64,000 nt of DNA from Paenibacillus tyrphae (GTDB taxonomy: Bacteria > Bacillota > Bacilli > Paenibacillales > NBRC-103111), in contig NZ_BSDJ01000002.1 of the NCBI RefSeq assembly GCF_027925525.1, positions 124,001 through 188,000 of the forward strand, given 5' to 3'. Below the pieces are notes generated by a model, which was given only the letters and a program-made list of their open reading frames with translations, had not been told where the DNA came from and ran no database searches. The position numbers and the translations under genes are program-made. Positions 1 to 8,929 of the stretch are shown here, in pieces (the first letter of the stretch is position 1; each line of letters opens with the position of its first letter).

Positions 1-638
1 TCCGCTTGTTTCCGAAAAGATTGTTGAAGCCCCTTCACCATGACTTCGAATCCATCGCGTACTTCAGAGATTTCGGTGATCCTGGACCGAGGCAGCTTCA
101 CATCCCAATCTCCTGCGGCGATTTGTCTGGCTGCAAAGCTCATCCTTTCGAGGGGCTTAAGAAGGAATCTTCGCATGGCAACAGCGATAATAAAGAAAGC
201 GAGCAATACTCCGGCAACCACCGCAATGATCTGAACCGTATTGGACTTCGGTAGGGAAATGACGACCTTACCGAGTAAATGACCGTCCGCTATGACGGAG
301 AACCGTTCAATTGTCGACATTGCGCCATCGAGCTCCGGATTAGACCGATAAATTTCCTGATCTGACGCAGATACAATAGCCGCCTCCATCTTCGCTTGCC
401 GCAATTGGCTATGCAATTCGTTTTGCCAATTCGGGTCCCTCCATTTGTCCGAGTTGGTTTCGATCAGATGTATGATTTCGGTCAAATGTCTTTGCAGAAG
501 CTCGTCTTGCGGTTGACTTTTTGTGAAGCTGAGCGTTTTCGTCTCCATGAAGTGAGCCGTAACAAAGAAGATCCACGGCACGAGCTGTATGAAGAAAAAG
601 CACAGCAAAGTAAACGTACGAATACGAAGCGTTCTCAT
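1..638 (-). CDS. Sensor histidine kinase, N-terminal part (cut by window edge)
   Basis: The minus-strand reading frame starts at ATG 638 and stays open to the window edge, giving 212 codons. A first membrane segment lies at about residues 8-28. An extracytoplasmic stretch of about 100 residues follows, then a second membrane segment (about 130-150) and a HAMP-like linker containing a LKPLERMS stretch. The HisKA and ATPase domains must lie beyond position 1. The ribosome site GGAGGATAAC is formed by the last codons of the upstream response regulator, whose stop is one base away. This is therefore a coupled two-component pair in which the kinase would phosphorylate that regulator. The signal sensed cannot be read from the sequence. 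Truncation is by the window only. Confidence 0.85.
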   Translation of the reverse strand, partial: MRTLRIRTFTLLCFFFIQLVPWIFFVTAHFMETKTLSFTKSQPQDELLQRHLTEIIHLIETNSDKWRDPNWQNELHSQLRQAKMEAAIVSASDQEIYRSNPELDGAMSTIERFSVIADGHLLGKVVISLPKSNTVQIIAVVAGVLLAFFIIAVAMRRFLLKPLERMSFAARQIAAGDWDVKLPRSRITEISEVRDGFEVMVKGLQQSFRKQA

Positions 639-639
639 G

Positions 640-1326
640 TTATCCTCCCTCGAAGCGATACCCTACTCCCCATACGTTGACCAAGTATTGCGGATGGTTC
701 GGATCGGATTCGATTTTTTCGCGAAGTCGACCGAGATACACCCGAATCGTATGCTTATCGCCCACCCCGTCCCAAAATTTTGCAAGTATTTGTTCGTAGG
801 TAAAAACATGTCTGGGGTGTTCGACAAATAATCGAAACAACGCATATTCCTTCGGCGTGAGCACTACATTCTTCCCATCCACGATCACTTCTCTTGTGGA
901 CAGATTCAGCTTGATCCGGCCAAAATCCAAGACTCTTCCATCCGTTTGATGCTGAGAAGCGAAACGCCGCAATACCGCTTTGACCCTGGCTACAATCTCA
1001 CCCGGTGAAGCGGTTTTGACGATATAATCATCGCCGCCGAGCGTCAGCCCTCGAATCTTGTCCACATCATCGCTGCGTGCGCTCAAGAAAAGGATCGGAA
1101 CGTTGCTCTCCGCCCGAATCCGGCGGCATAACTCGAATCCGTTTTCTCCCGGCATCATGATGTCAAGAACGATGCAATGAATGGAACTCTGTTGGAATAC
1201 AGCCCACGCTTGAGCAGTATCACAAGCGGTTATCACGTGAAAATTTTCGTATTCTAAAAAGTCTCTCAAAAGGTCGACGATACTCTGGTCGTCGTCTACA
1301 ACCAGTATCGTATTAACTTCGCTCAT
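640..1326 (-). CDS. OmpR/PhoB-family response regulator
   Basis: The protein has 228 residues, normal for the family. The N-terminal receiver domain shows the acidic triad D11-D13, phospho-acceptor D55 in VLDIMMPG, and the conserved Lys104. The C-terminal winged-helix DNA-binding domain ends in YLVNVWGVGYRFEGG, typical of OmpR/PhoB regulators. The start ATG 1326 follows a GGTGGG ribosome site. The stop codon is one base from the start of the partner kinase. One oddity is that the usual Lys-Pro after the fifth beta strand is Lys-Thr (KTASPGE), so the cis-proline turn is lost. It is divergent from the DJ-1-family gene at 1544, which is a possible but unproven target. Confidence 0.9.
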   Translation of the reverse strand: MSEVNTILVVDDDQSIVDLLRDFLEYENFHVITACDTAQAWAVFQQSSIHCIVLDIMMPGENGFELCRRIRAESNVPILFLSARSDDVDKIRGLTLGGDDYIVKTASPGEIVARVKAVLRRFASQHQTDGRVLDFGRIKLNLSTREVIVDGKNVVLTPKEYALFRLFVEHPRHVFTYEQILAKFWDGVGDKHTIRVYLGRLREKIESDPNHPQYLVNVWGVGYRFEGG

Positions 1327-1543
1327 GAATATCCCACCTTCGAATTCTAGTTTAGCATCTTTTCCGCAAGAAGCTAACGAAACGATCTGATTTGTGATGA
1401 TTTGTTTATTGTTTTGTGACCTTTTTACAACTTCGTTTGAGATATTCGTTTGTTACAATTTTCCTTGCGAACACGGATGGCTAATACCGGGTCATGACGC
1501 GTCTCGTCCTACGCAGAAACGGATAAAGGAGGAAGATTTACTG

Positions 1544-2578
1544 ATGTTAACGGTTCAAATTGTACTTTTTGACGGCTTCGACCTTCTGGATGCCATTGCA
1601 CCTTACGAAGTTTTTTGCGCCGCTGCCACGAATGCTGATAACGCGTTAAGCGTACAATTCGTCACCGCCGAAGGGCCGAGGACCGTGACTAGCGGCATCA
1701 ACGGATTAATGCTTGAAGCAAGCGACAGATTGAATCCGGAACGTGCGGGCATCATTGTCGTGCCCGGCGCCGCGGGTGACGTCCAAGGAGATGGCCCCGA
1801 TTCCATTCCGGCTATTCTGGCCCGGGCCATGAACACGGAATTGACCGGTATGATTAGGCAGGCACTCGCGCAAAAAGACATCGTAGTCGCCACGGTATGC
1901 GGCGGCTCCCTGCTGCTGGCCATGGGAGGGCTCCTGGAAGGCAGACCGGCGGTAACCCATCATCTGGGCATGAGTGTACTTGAAGCAACCGGAGCCATTC
2001 CCGTCTCGGCGCGCGTCGTGGACGATGGCAACCTGGTTAGCGGCGGCGGCGTAACTTCGGGACTCGATGTAGCGCTGTATCTGGTGGAACGTGAGCTTGG
2101 ACCGCGTATCGCGCTCGCAGTAGAACAGTTGTTCGAATTTGAACGGAGGGGGACGGTTTGGAGAGCAACAGGAATGGCACCTGTCCGTCCAAAAACATGG
2201 ACAGGCGACGAACCGAGCATTGCGGCGGACAAAGCACCCATGACTTATGACACTTCGGATAACAAACTCACACCGGCATCGGTCTTCGAAGGGGATTGGG
2301 ATACGACAATCGCTACGCCAGTTGGGAAAATGCAGGTTAAGCTCTCCATCTCAACAAACAATGGGGTGATCCAAGGCAAGGCCACTCAAGGGAATGAGAC
2401 GGTAGCGTTGTTGAACCCCGCCCTTCAGGATAGCAAGCTTACTTGGTCGCTGCAAATCACGAAACCGATGCGCTTGAATCTGAAATTCGAAGTTGCCACC
2501 GATGGAGATCACATGACCGGAATCGCCGAGGCCGGCATGCTGCCGGCATCCAAATTAACAGGTCATCGCGTTTCCTAG
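1544..2578 (+). CDS. DJ-1/PfpI (isonitrile hydratase-like) family protein with extra C-terminal domain
   Basis: The protein has 344 residues from ATG 1544, chosen for the ribosome site GGAGGAAG just upstream and because family homology begins immediately (MLTVQIVLFDGFDLLD). An upstream in-frame start at 1394 would add 50 unrelated residues. Residues 1-215 form a class I glutamine-amidotransferase-like fold with the nucleophile elbow TVCGGS, candidate Cys119, as in ThiJ/PfpI and isonitrile hydratases. Residues from about 250 to 344 are an additional beta-rich domain of unknown role (GDWDTTIATPVGKMQV...). There is no signal peptide, so it should be cytosolic. It lies upstream of a broken DUF2306 gene and a secreted paralogue at 3320. 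The substrate is unknown. Confidence 0.82.
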   Translation: MLTVQIVLFDGFDLLDAIAPYEVFCAAATNADNALSVQFVTAEGPRTVTSGINGLMLEASDRLNPERAGIIVVPGAAGDVQGDGPDSIPAILARAMNTELTGMIRQALAQKDIVVATVCGGSLLLAMGGLLEGRPAVTHHLGMSVLEATGAIPVSARVVDDGNLVSGGGVTSGLDVALYLVERELGPRIALAVEQLFEFERRGTVWRATGMAPVRPKTWTGDEPSIAADKAPMTYDTSDNKLTPASVFEGDWDTTIATPVGKMQVKLSISTNNGVIQGKATQGNETVALLNPALQDSKLTWSLQITKPMRLNLKFEVATDGDHMTGIAEAGMLPASKLTGHRVS

Positions 2579-2629
2579 CCCGGAACTGTGTATTGGTCAT
2601 AAAAATGAAGCCACGGGGGTTCGGAGCAC

Positions 2630-3280
2630 ATGAAAAAACGGAAACGATTATCCGGCCTTTTGACCGGTATCACGATTTTATTTATCCTTTACGCCTTGGT
2701 GAACAATTATATTATCGATCCCGGAGCCGAGAGCTTTTTAAGCCATAAAACCGGACTCAAACGCGTGCTCCATCTCCCGGTCTGGTTAAACGTGATGTAC
2801 GTTCATGTTGCATTTGCCTGCATTGCCATGGCGGCGGGGCTGCTCAACTTTTCCAACCGAGTCATGGAAAAAAGCCGCAAGTTCCATCGCATCAACGGCT
2901 ACGTTTATTTGGTGTCCGTACTGATTGTCGTGCTGACTTCCGGATACATGGCGCCTTACGCCACCGGAGGAAAAATAAGCAGTATGGGATTCAATGCACT
3001 GAATGTTATATGGCTGTTTATTACAATAACGGCGCTCGTCCAAATCAAAATGAAACGGATCACCCGACACCGAAACTAGATGATCCGAAGCTACGCTTTT
3101 TGTTTTACGAACATGTTCATTCATCTCATCACCTTCCTGTTTCATCAGGGTTTCGGTCTTGTTTACGCTACCAGCTATACCATTGGCGTTTATGGCTCCA
3201 TTGTGCTGCTGCTGGTTATTCCTGACGTCATCATTAGAATGAACGGTTCATCCGGGGAAGCTGCGGTTCCCCGTGCATGA
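2630..3280 (+). pseudogene. DUF2306-type membrane protein gene interrupted by one in-frame amber codon
   Basis: Two consecutive reading frames, 2630-3079 and 3080-3280, lie in the same frame and are separated only by TAG at 3077-3079. The joined sequence reads RHRN-stop-MIRSYAF. DUF2306 proteins carry an RHR(K/R)WMIRSYA-like motif at this point, so the stop most simply replaces the Trp (TGG to TAG). The restored protein would have about 216 residues with several membrane segments (LTGITILFILYALV near the start, VYLVSVLIVVLTSGYM, IGVYGSIVLLLVI near the end). The start ATG 2630 has a weak GGGG upstream. It may be a true pseudogene, an amber read-through case or a sequencing error; no other lesion is visible. 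Confidence 0.75.
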
Positions 3281-3319
3281 GGTGGTCCACTCACCTCCAA
3301 ACGAAAGGAATGGTTAAAG

Positions 3320-4129
3320 ATGAAAAAATTTATTGGATTGCTCCTGTCGCTTGTTCTGGTGCTAAGTCTGGTTGCCCCGGCAGCAAGTGCGAAAGCACAA
3401 GAGAATCATGATGCGTTCAAGGACAAAAGTGTGCATGTTCAAATTGTACTATTCGATGGTTTCGATCTGCTGGACGCCTTGGCGCCATACGAAGTATTCG
3501 CTGCTGCGGGACTGTACTCGGGAGGAGCGGTTACGCTGGAATTGGTATCCGCAGAAGGCAAGCGTTCTGTCCCGAGCGGTATGAATGGGCCCGCCCTCGA
3601 AGCGCAAGCGGCGTTAGATCCGAATCGTCCGGGAATTATTTTGGTGCCCGGGGCTGCGGGTAAACCGGTGGGAAATTCGGAAGACGCCATTCCGAATATA
3701 TTAGGGCGAGCCATGAAGACAGGCTTACCGGATTTGCTGAAGCAAGCTGTTGACAATAAGGAAGTTACTGTGGCTACCGTATGCGGAGGCTCATTGCTGC
3801 TTGCTATGAAAGGTTTGTTGAAAGATAGACACGCCGTAACCAACCATATGGGCATGGCTGCGTTAAAAGCTGCCGGCGCAATTCCGGTTGATGCAAGAGT
3901 CGTTGTAGACGGTCCTCGCCTCGTAAGCGGCGGAGGTGTGACTTCGGGACTCGACGTGGCCTTGTATTTGGTTGAGCGTGAACTCGGGCCCCAAATCGCG
4001 AATGCCGTCGAAAAGTTATTCGAGTACGAGCGAAGAGGTACGGTGTGGAAAGCGGAAGGCGTTGCGCCGATCGACTTTACGACGAGTCAGGAAGCGTCTA
4101 AAAAAGCACAACCGGCTGCTGCCATGTAA
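3320..4129 (+). CDS. Exported DJ-1/PfpI family protein
   Basis: The protein has 269 residues and is a close paralogue of the gene at 1544, but begins with a clear signal peptide: MKKF, a hydrophobic core at residues 5-22, then a PAASA cleavage region. The DJ-1/PfpI domain spans about residues 38-250 with nucleophile motif TVCGGSLLLA (Cys155). It lacks the extra C-terminal beta-rich domain of the first copy. The start ATG 3320 follows AAAGGAAT at a suitable distance. It shares direction and close spacing with the broken DUF2306 gene, suggesting one transcript from about 1500 to 4130. The substrate is unknown. A secreted copy beside a cytosolic one suggests the same chemistry in two compartments, which is inference only. 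Confidence 0.82.
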   Translation: MKKFIGLLLSLVLVLSLVAPAASAKAQENHDAFKDKSVHVQIVLFDGFDLLDALAPYEVFAAAGLYSGGAVTLELVSAEGKRSVPSGMNGPALEAQAALDPNRPGIILVPGAAGKPVGNSEDAIPNILGRAMKTGLPDLLKQAVDNKEVTVATVCGGSLLLAMKGLLKDRHAVTNHMGMAALKAAGAIPVDARVVVDGPRLVSGGGVTSGLDVALYLVERELGPQIANAVEKLFEYERRGTVWKAEGVAPIDFTTSQEASKKAQPAAAM

Positions 4130-4154
4130 GGAAACCAAACTTGAGAAAAAGAAG

Positions 4155-4179
4155 TGCCCCGGAATCGGAATCCGGGGCA
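4155..4179 (-). terminator. Hairpin terminator, probably serving the minus-strand gene
   Basis: A perfect 9-bp stem TGCCCCGGA/TCCGGGGCA encloses a 7-base loop. Read on the minus strand it is followed by CTTCTTTTTCTC, a usable T tract for the 4236-4622 gene. On the plus strand no T run follows, so it would stop the DJ-1 operon only weakly. Confidence 0.6.
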
Positions 4180-4235
4180 TACGAACATAAATCTGCCGAC
4201 CGCGCCCCGTTTCGGACCTTGCGAAAGTCATTGCC

Positions 4236-4622
4236 TCAACCGCCGGATCCGCTGACGCCGAAGGCGATCAAGCCGAGTGCAACCGTGTAAAGCATCCAGC
4301 CGGGATGACGGCCGCGTGTCGCCCAAAGGTTCACGAGAGCGCCATACAGGTAGGAACTGCCAACGAGCAGGCTAGTCGCAAGCCTTACGTCCTGCTCGAA
4401 CCAGAGGGCAGAAGCGATCAAGGCTAGACCGCCGAGAAACCAGTTGAACGTACTGAACTGCAAGAGTGACGGCACGAGCTTTTTGACTAACGTTAGTTCG
4501 TCGGCGAGAGCAGATTTCGTTAGCGGCCTGATCATGAGCCGTTGGGTCAGACTGCCGTGAATCACCGCCACGCCACTTCCGATAAGCCCAGCCATCACCA
4601 AGGCTGCGTCTTGCCAATTCAT
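4236..4622 (-). CDS. Small four-helix membrane protein, unknown family
   Basis: The protein has 128 residues and no family I recognise. Four hydrophobic segments are visible, at about residues 5-25, 50-72, 78-98 and 106-125, separated by short polar loops (QRLMIRPLTKS, WATRGRHPG). It is therefore an integral membrane protein with little outside the bilayer. ATG 4622 has a GGAGGGGG ribosome site. It stands alone: convergent with the DJ-1 genes and about 270 bases downstream of the WG-repeat gene. Its upstream region carries three near-identical palindromes at 4711-4798, so it is probably under tight repressor control. Confidence 0.65.
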   Translation of the reverse strand: MNWQDAALVMAGLIGSGVAVIHGSLTQRLMIRPLTKSALADELTLVKKLVPSLLQFSTFNWFLGGLALIASALWFEQDVRLATSLLVGSSYLYGALVNLWATRGRHPGWMLYTVALGLIAFGVSGSGG

Positions 4623-4710
4623 ATAAATCCCCCTCCCGCGCTTTAATTTAGACCGAAATTATTCGATCTTCCATGCATTCGTCGGCTTATTCTCATGATC
4701 GTTCTTTTAG

Positions 4711-4798
4711 TACGAATTCGTAATAAATGTAAAAAAAGAGACTGAAATTACTACGAATTCGTAATATATGTCTGAACTCAATTTAATACGTTTTCGTA
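4711..4798. promoter_or_regulatory. Array of three palindromic operator-like sites
   Basis: Two perfect palindromes TACGAATTCGTA (4711-4722 and 4752-4763) and one variant TACGTTTTCGTA (4787-4798) lie in AT-rich flanks. Start-to-start distances are 41 and 35 bases. Their form is that of TetR-type operators. They lie between the small membrane protein gene (starts at 4622, minus) and the end of the WG-repeat gene, so the membrane protein is the likely target. No regulator gene is adjacent. Confidence 0.6.
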
Positions 4799-4892
4799 GT
4801 AATGTCAATACTTTCATTTGACTGGACAGAAGATCCCCTCCAAGCAAACAGTAAGGGCCTTATCCTTTACCGTTTACTTAGAGGGGGTACGA

Positions 4893-7800
4893 TCAGTGCA
4901 TTGCACCAGGGTTTCTGTTGCTAACTTCAATTATCCGCTTAATCTGATCGGTCACCTTTCGGGAATACATCTGGTCGAATGTCTCAACGGGAATCTCTTG
5001 CGCCAGCAGCGGTCTGAGCACATTCGCCTCAAATTTATCCCAATCCTCCCGAGTGTAGGTAAAGGTGCCAAATCCTTTTCCGGGAGTAAAGTACATATAC
5101 TCTTGACTATGATCATCCATCTGTGACAAGCCGCAGATCTGACAATGAACCTCCAGCCAGTACAATTCTTTCTGCGTCAAACGCTCCTCGAACTGCCGGC
5201 GAACTCCCCACACATCACTGATTAGCGAAAACACCCCTTGAATTTCCATAGGAGGCACAAGTTCCGGGTATATCCCGTGTACAAGGCCAGGCACCAGCAT
5301 AAATTGACGAAGTGCATCCGGCAAGGCAAATCCTAATTCCTCTTCGGCCTTCGCAATCATTTCCTCCCTAAACGCAAGGGAAAGAATGGGCCCAAACTCC
5401 TTTTCCACGTGCGAGTTGAACTGGCTAAATGTTTCGTATGCCTTGTGGTACCGGGTCACTGCCTCCATAGCGGTTTCCTGTGCAGGTGCCTGTACATATT
5501 CTCGATCGACTTCACGGCTGCTTCTCAAAAAGGCCTGGTACTCTGCTGAGTTTATCGCTTTAGCCAGTCGAGGCTCGTCTCTCAGATATGGTGACCCGAT
5601 GGTCTGCATCCGCTGAAGAAAAGCAAAGGCCTTCGCTTGCTCAGCGGGATCAAACTCACTCAGCTTCAGCAGCACAAGCGCTCGGGTGTCATAAAAATAT
5701 TCAAGTACCGCTTCGCCCTCGTTCGGTTCCTTCGTTTTGAAACAAGCCTTTACATGTTCCCAGGCTGTCAGACATTCTTCTTTGGATGTGGCGTGCTCCA
5801 TTAGCTCCCGTGCGAGCATATTATGGCAAGCGCGCAGCGTTTGGCGGGGTTCCGGCCGATAGTTGAATAACATCCTCGGGGAGATATAGGCAATCGCTTC
5901 ACGGCAGGTCTCGAGCGCTTCTCCTACCCGCCCCAATGGATAAAGCGCATTCCGCTTGCAGTCATAGATCCAACTCATGTGCTCGACATCCACATCCGTG
6001 GAATCTGAGGCGAGCTCCTCCATTTGGAACGCCAAATCGAGAACTTCCTCATACTCCTCCGCATCCATATGAGCCTGTGCCTCTTTCACCAGCTTCTCAA
6101 ACTGATCGAGATCGAAGGTCTTGTCATTTTCTTGGGTTTCTTCCTCGTTTGAATCGTATTCGTTCTCGTCATCCTCCTCATCGTATTCCAAATCCTCTCT
6201 GGTTCCTGCAGCAAGCCACAGCCGGTGGACGAAATCACCGTCGCCATATTCAGTGAACCATTCCAGCACCAGATACTTGCCGTTCACTTCCCACATCTTG
6301 CTAAGGTTGTTATCACCCCAGCGCAGCATGATGGAAGCATCGGGCAGCGGATCGCCAAAAGAATCGGAAAGACGCTCAGCGATCACTGTAAAATACTGTT
6401 CGAACGCGCTTCTTTCCCATTCTCCGAGAAAAGGGTAATGCCCGTAATGCTCCTCGCTCACATAGGTGCCGGCCAGGACCTCCATCGCGCCTCTTTTTTT
6501 ATGCTCGTCGATTTCATCTTCATCCTCTTCCGATAGATCGTACACATCCCGTTCATACCAGCCATAGGGGTAAAAAACTCTAGGTTCCGCATCCAAGAGG
6601 GTTTGTGCGGCATCCGTAATATCTCCCTCCCAATACTGGATATCCTCAAAATGCTGGGCTGGCTGCCTGCACAAAAACGGTCTCTCCGTTAAAAATGTAC
6701 CCTTCTCTCCTTCGTTTTGCCATGCGATTCTTCCCTCAGCATTGAATAGTCGCAATACACGCTCCTGCGGCTTCCCCGTCTCCTCTACCCGCAGTCTGCA
6801 AACTTCCCTTCCAGCCGCGTCCACGTAGACGACTTCGCCCTGCCGGACAAGAAACGGAGCCATTCCCTTGCCGCCATTAAAGCCCAGTACCCAGCCTTCA
6901 TGATCCGTCAGCGGCTCCACATAAGGCATTTCCCGGAACTGGCCGTCCATTGTATGAATTCCCCATTTTTCCTCGTGAAGAACGACGCTGGCGCCACACT
7001 CATGAAAAGGATCGGCCCAAGCGTACTGTGGCGGGATCACCATCGTACCGGTACGATCGAAGAAGCCGATACCTCCGCCATAAGGCACATCTTGTTTTGC
7101 CAGCCCGCACACCATTTGGTCCGAAATCGACGTTCCCTCAATGATCACATCGCCCTTTGTATTGAGATAACCCTTTCTTATGTTCATCATATCGGTATAA
7201 TCAGTGAAAAAAGCGAGCCCCTCTTCGTTGAACTCTTCGATACGTGAATAGGTCGGCTTCACGATCCATTCGCCTTGCGTATCGATCAGTCCCCATAGTT
7301 TACCTTTCCTTGCAGGGGCTATACCATCGCTTGTATACATGCTGACATCCGCAAATTGTGGGGCGATCACCATTTCGCCTTTCATATTGATAATCCCACA
7401 AGAGGAGCTTCCCTGATTTTTCACGGCAGCCAGACCGATCGGCGAAAAGAAGCCTGCCTCGTCAAACGGTCCTTCGATGACGACTTGTCCCGCACCATCG
7501 ATATAAGCGTAACCATTGTGCAATCGAACCGCTGCCAAGCCTGCGCTAAATGGCAGCGCCTCCTCAAACTGGAGTTGGATTTTGACCTCGCCGTTCAAAT
7601 CTACATAACCCCATAGCCCTTCTTTTTTGAATCTGGCCAAGCCATCCTCGCCAAAAATGCGCGCATCCTCCAAAATCGGCTCGATCAACCAGCGGCCGTT
7701 TTGATCCAGATACCCCCATTTTTCGTTTAGGTCCTGAGCTGCGGTTATGTAACCTCCCTTGCCATTTGAAGTAAAGTTATGTACTTTAAGCAAATTCGGC

Positions 7801-7913
7801 TCGCGAACAAGATTTCCGTTCACGTCAATCAGCGCATAACGTAGTCCGAGCGATTTTGCAAATGGAAAACGTACGACATAGGGCGGATGAAACACATTGC
7901 GATTTTCCGTCAT
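4893..7913 (-). CDS. Large WG-repeat protein with TPR-like middle and SUKH (SMI1/KNR4-like) C-terminus
   Basis: The protein has 1006 residues. Residues 1 to about 400 hold tandem WG beta repeats, each with a W-G-(Y/L/I)-(L/V/I)-(D/N) core followed by an hxIPPQ-like strand (for example KWGYLDQNGRWLIEP, LWGYVDLNGEVKIQ, LWGLIDTQGEWIVKP). An acidic linker (about 595-615) leads to a helical TPR-like region. The C-terminal 150 residues resemble SUKH/SMI1-KNR4 domains (EEELGFALPDALRQFM). No signal peptide is seen, so it is probably cytosolic. ATG 7913 overlaps the stop of the LysR gene by four bases (ATGA) and has an AGGAG site, so translation is coupled. SUKH domains often act as immunity proteins against polymorphic toxins; the role of this fusion is unknown. 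Confidence 0.8.
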   Translation of the reverse strand: MTENRNVFHPPYVVRFPFAKSLGLRYALIDVNGNLVREPNLLKVHNFTSNGKGGYITAAQDLNEKWGYLDQNGRWLIEPILEDARIFGEDGLARFKKEGLWGYVDLNGEVKIQLQFEEALPFSAGLAAVRLHNGYAYIDGAGQVVIEGPFDEAGFFSPIGLAAVKNQGSSSCGIINMKGEMVIAPQFADVSMYTSDGIAPARKGKLWGLIDTQGEWIVKPTYSRIEEFNEEGLAFFTDYTDMMNIRKGYLNTKGDVIIEGTSISDQMVCGLAKQDVPYGGGIGFFDRTGTMVIPPQYAWADPFHECGASVVLHEEKWGIHTMDGQFREMPYVEPLTDHEGWVLGFNGGKGMAPFLVRQGEVVYVDAAGREVCRLRVEETGKPQERVLRLFNAEGRIAWQNEGEKGTFLTERPFLCRQPAQHFEDIQYWEGDITDAAQTLLDAEPRVFYPYGWYERDVYDLSEEDEDEIDEHKKRGAMEVLAGTYVSEEHYGHYPFLGEWERSAFEQYFTVIAERLSDSFGDPLPDASIMLRWGDNNLSKMWEVNGKYLVLEWFTEYGDGDFVHRLWLAAGTREDLEYDEEDDENEYDSNEEETQENDKTFDLDQFEKLVKEAQAHMDAEEYEEVLDLAFQMEELASDSTDVDVEHMSWIYDCKRNALYPLGRVGEALETCREAIAYISPRMLFNYRPEPRQTLRACHNMLARELMEHATSKEECLTAWEHVKACFKTKEPNEGEAVLEYFYDTRALVLLKLSEFDPAEQAKAFAFLQRMQTIGSPYLRDEPRLAKAINSAEYQAFLRSSREVDREYVQAPAQETAMEAVTRYHKAYETFSQFNSHVEKEFGPILSLAFREEMIAKAEEELGFALPDALRQFMLVPGLVHGIYPELVPPMEIQGVFSLISDVWGVRRQFEERLTQKELYWLEVHCQICGLSQMDDHSQEYMYFTPGKGFGTFTYTREDWDKFEANVLRPLLAQEIPVETFDQMYSRKVTDQIKRIIEVSNRNPGAMH

Positions 7914-8815
7914 GATAGCTTCTCCTCTGTGTTAAATAGTTTGGATAGCGCCTCAAAATATTGTACAACGACCTCGCGGAATTCCAGAGCAGCCCGCGAA
8001 ATGTACCGGCTCTTGTGCCATAATAAAGCGATCTCCCGTACCAATTCGTGATCCTCTACCTGAAGATAGTGAATATCTTCCCGCGGATTCCTTGCCGTGC
8101 TTGGTATGAAGCCTATGCCAATCTCTGCTTCCACAAGAGCGCTTAGTCGGGCAGGCTCGTTTCCCTCATACACATATTTAGGCGTAAACCCAACCGATTT
8201 GCATACGGAGTCCACTAAATCGCGAGTGAGGTACCCTCTCTTTACACCGACAAACCATTCGTCCTTCAGTTCCGTCAAGGATACGCTGCTTCGGTCTGCC
8301 AGCCGATGCCCCTTTGGAACAGCTACAAGAATGGGATCGTAATACACGATTTGACATTCAATGTCATCCCCTTGTATAGGAGGCGAGGACAAGCAGAAAT
8401 CGACCTCTCCTCGATGGAGAAGCGTAACCATTTCCTGTGTGGTCAGCATTTGCACGTGAAATTGGATATGGGGATGCTTTTTCCGAAACTCTCGAAGAAT
8501 ATTGGGCAGCTTGCTTGCGTTGGTCACCGCCAATTCGATTGTGCCATGCTCCGGGCTGGACAAATCGCTAAGCTCCTGCTTCCCCTGTTCCAATTCAAAT
8601 AAAGCCCTTTCCGCACGACGAAGGAATCTGCTTCCGAACTCATTCAATCGCAGCTTCCTCCCTGTTCGATCGAATAGAGGAACCCCTAGATCCTCCTCCA
8701 GGCGTTGGATCGTTTTGCTTAGTGACGATTGAGTAACGTGCAGACTTCGTGCCGCTTCGGTCACATGCTCCAATCGAGCTACCGCGAGAAAATATTGCAA
8801 TTGAAGAAGCTCCAT
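7910..8815 (-). CDS. LysR-family transcriptional regulator
   Basis: The protein has 301 residues from ATG 8815, preferred over an in-frame start 18 bases upstream because GGAGGG sits at good spacing and the family N-terminus begins exactly there (MELLQLQYFLAVARLEH). The winged helix-turn-helix is at about residues 1-60 (TEAARSLHVTQSSLSKTIQRLE), and the periplasmic-binding-like effector domain spans about 90-295. It is divergent from the MFS exporter at 8930, with 114 bases between starts, the usual arrangement for LysR control of an efflux gene. It is also coupled by ATGA overlap to the downstream WG-repeat protein, an unusual partner. The inducer is unknown. Confidence 0.9.
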   Translation of the reverse strand: MELLQLQYFLAVARLEHVTEAARSLHVTQSSLSKTIQRLEEDLGVPLFDRTGRKLRLNEFGSRFLRRAERALFELEQGKQELSDLSSPEHGTIELAVTNASKLPNILREFRKKHPHIQFHVQMLTTQEMVTLLHRGEVDFCLSSPPIQGDDIECQIVYYDPILVAVPKGHRLADRSSVSLTELKDEWFVGVKRGYLTRDLVDSVCKSVGFTPKYVYEGNEPARLSALVEAEIGIGFIPSTARNPREDIHYLQVEDHELVREIALLWHKSRYISRAALEFREVVVQYFEALSKLFNTEEKLS

Positions 8816-8929
8816 CCTGCACCCTCCGTTCATTCCTTCGTGTCAATGAAATCATAACATAAAATGCGTTGGAGTAAATACTCGATTTCAAGTACGATAT
8901 CTTTAAAACACTTCGGGGGGGACTCCAAA

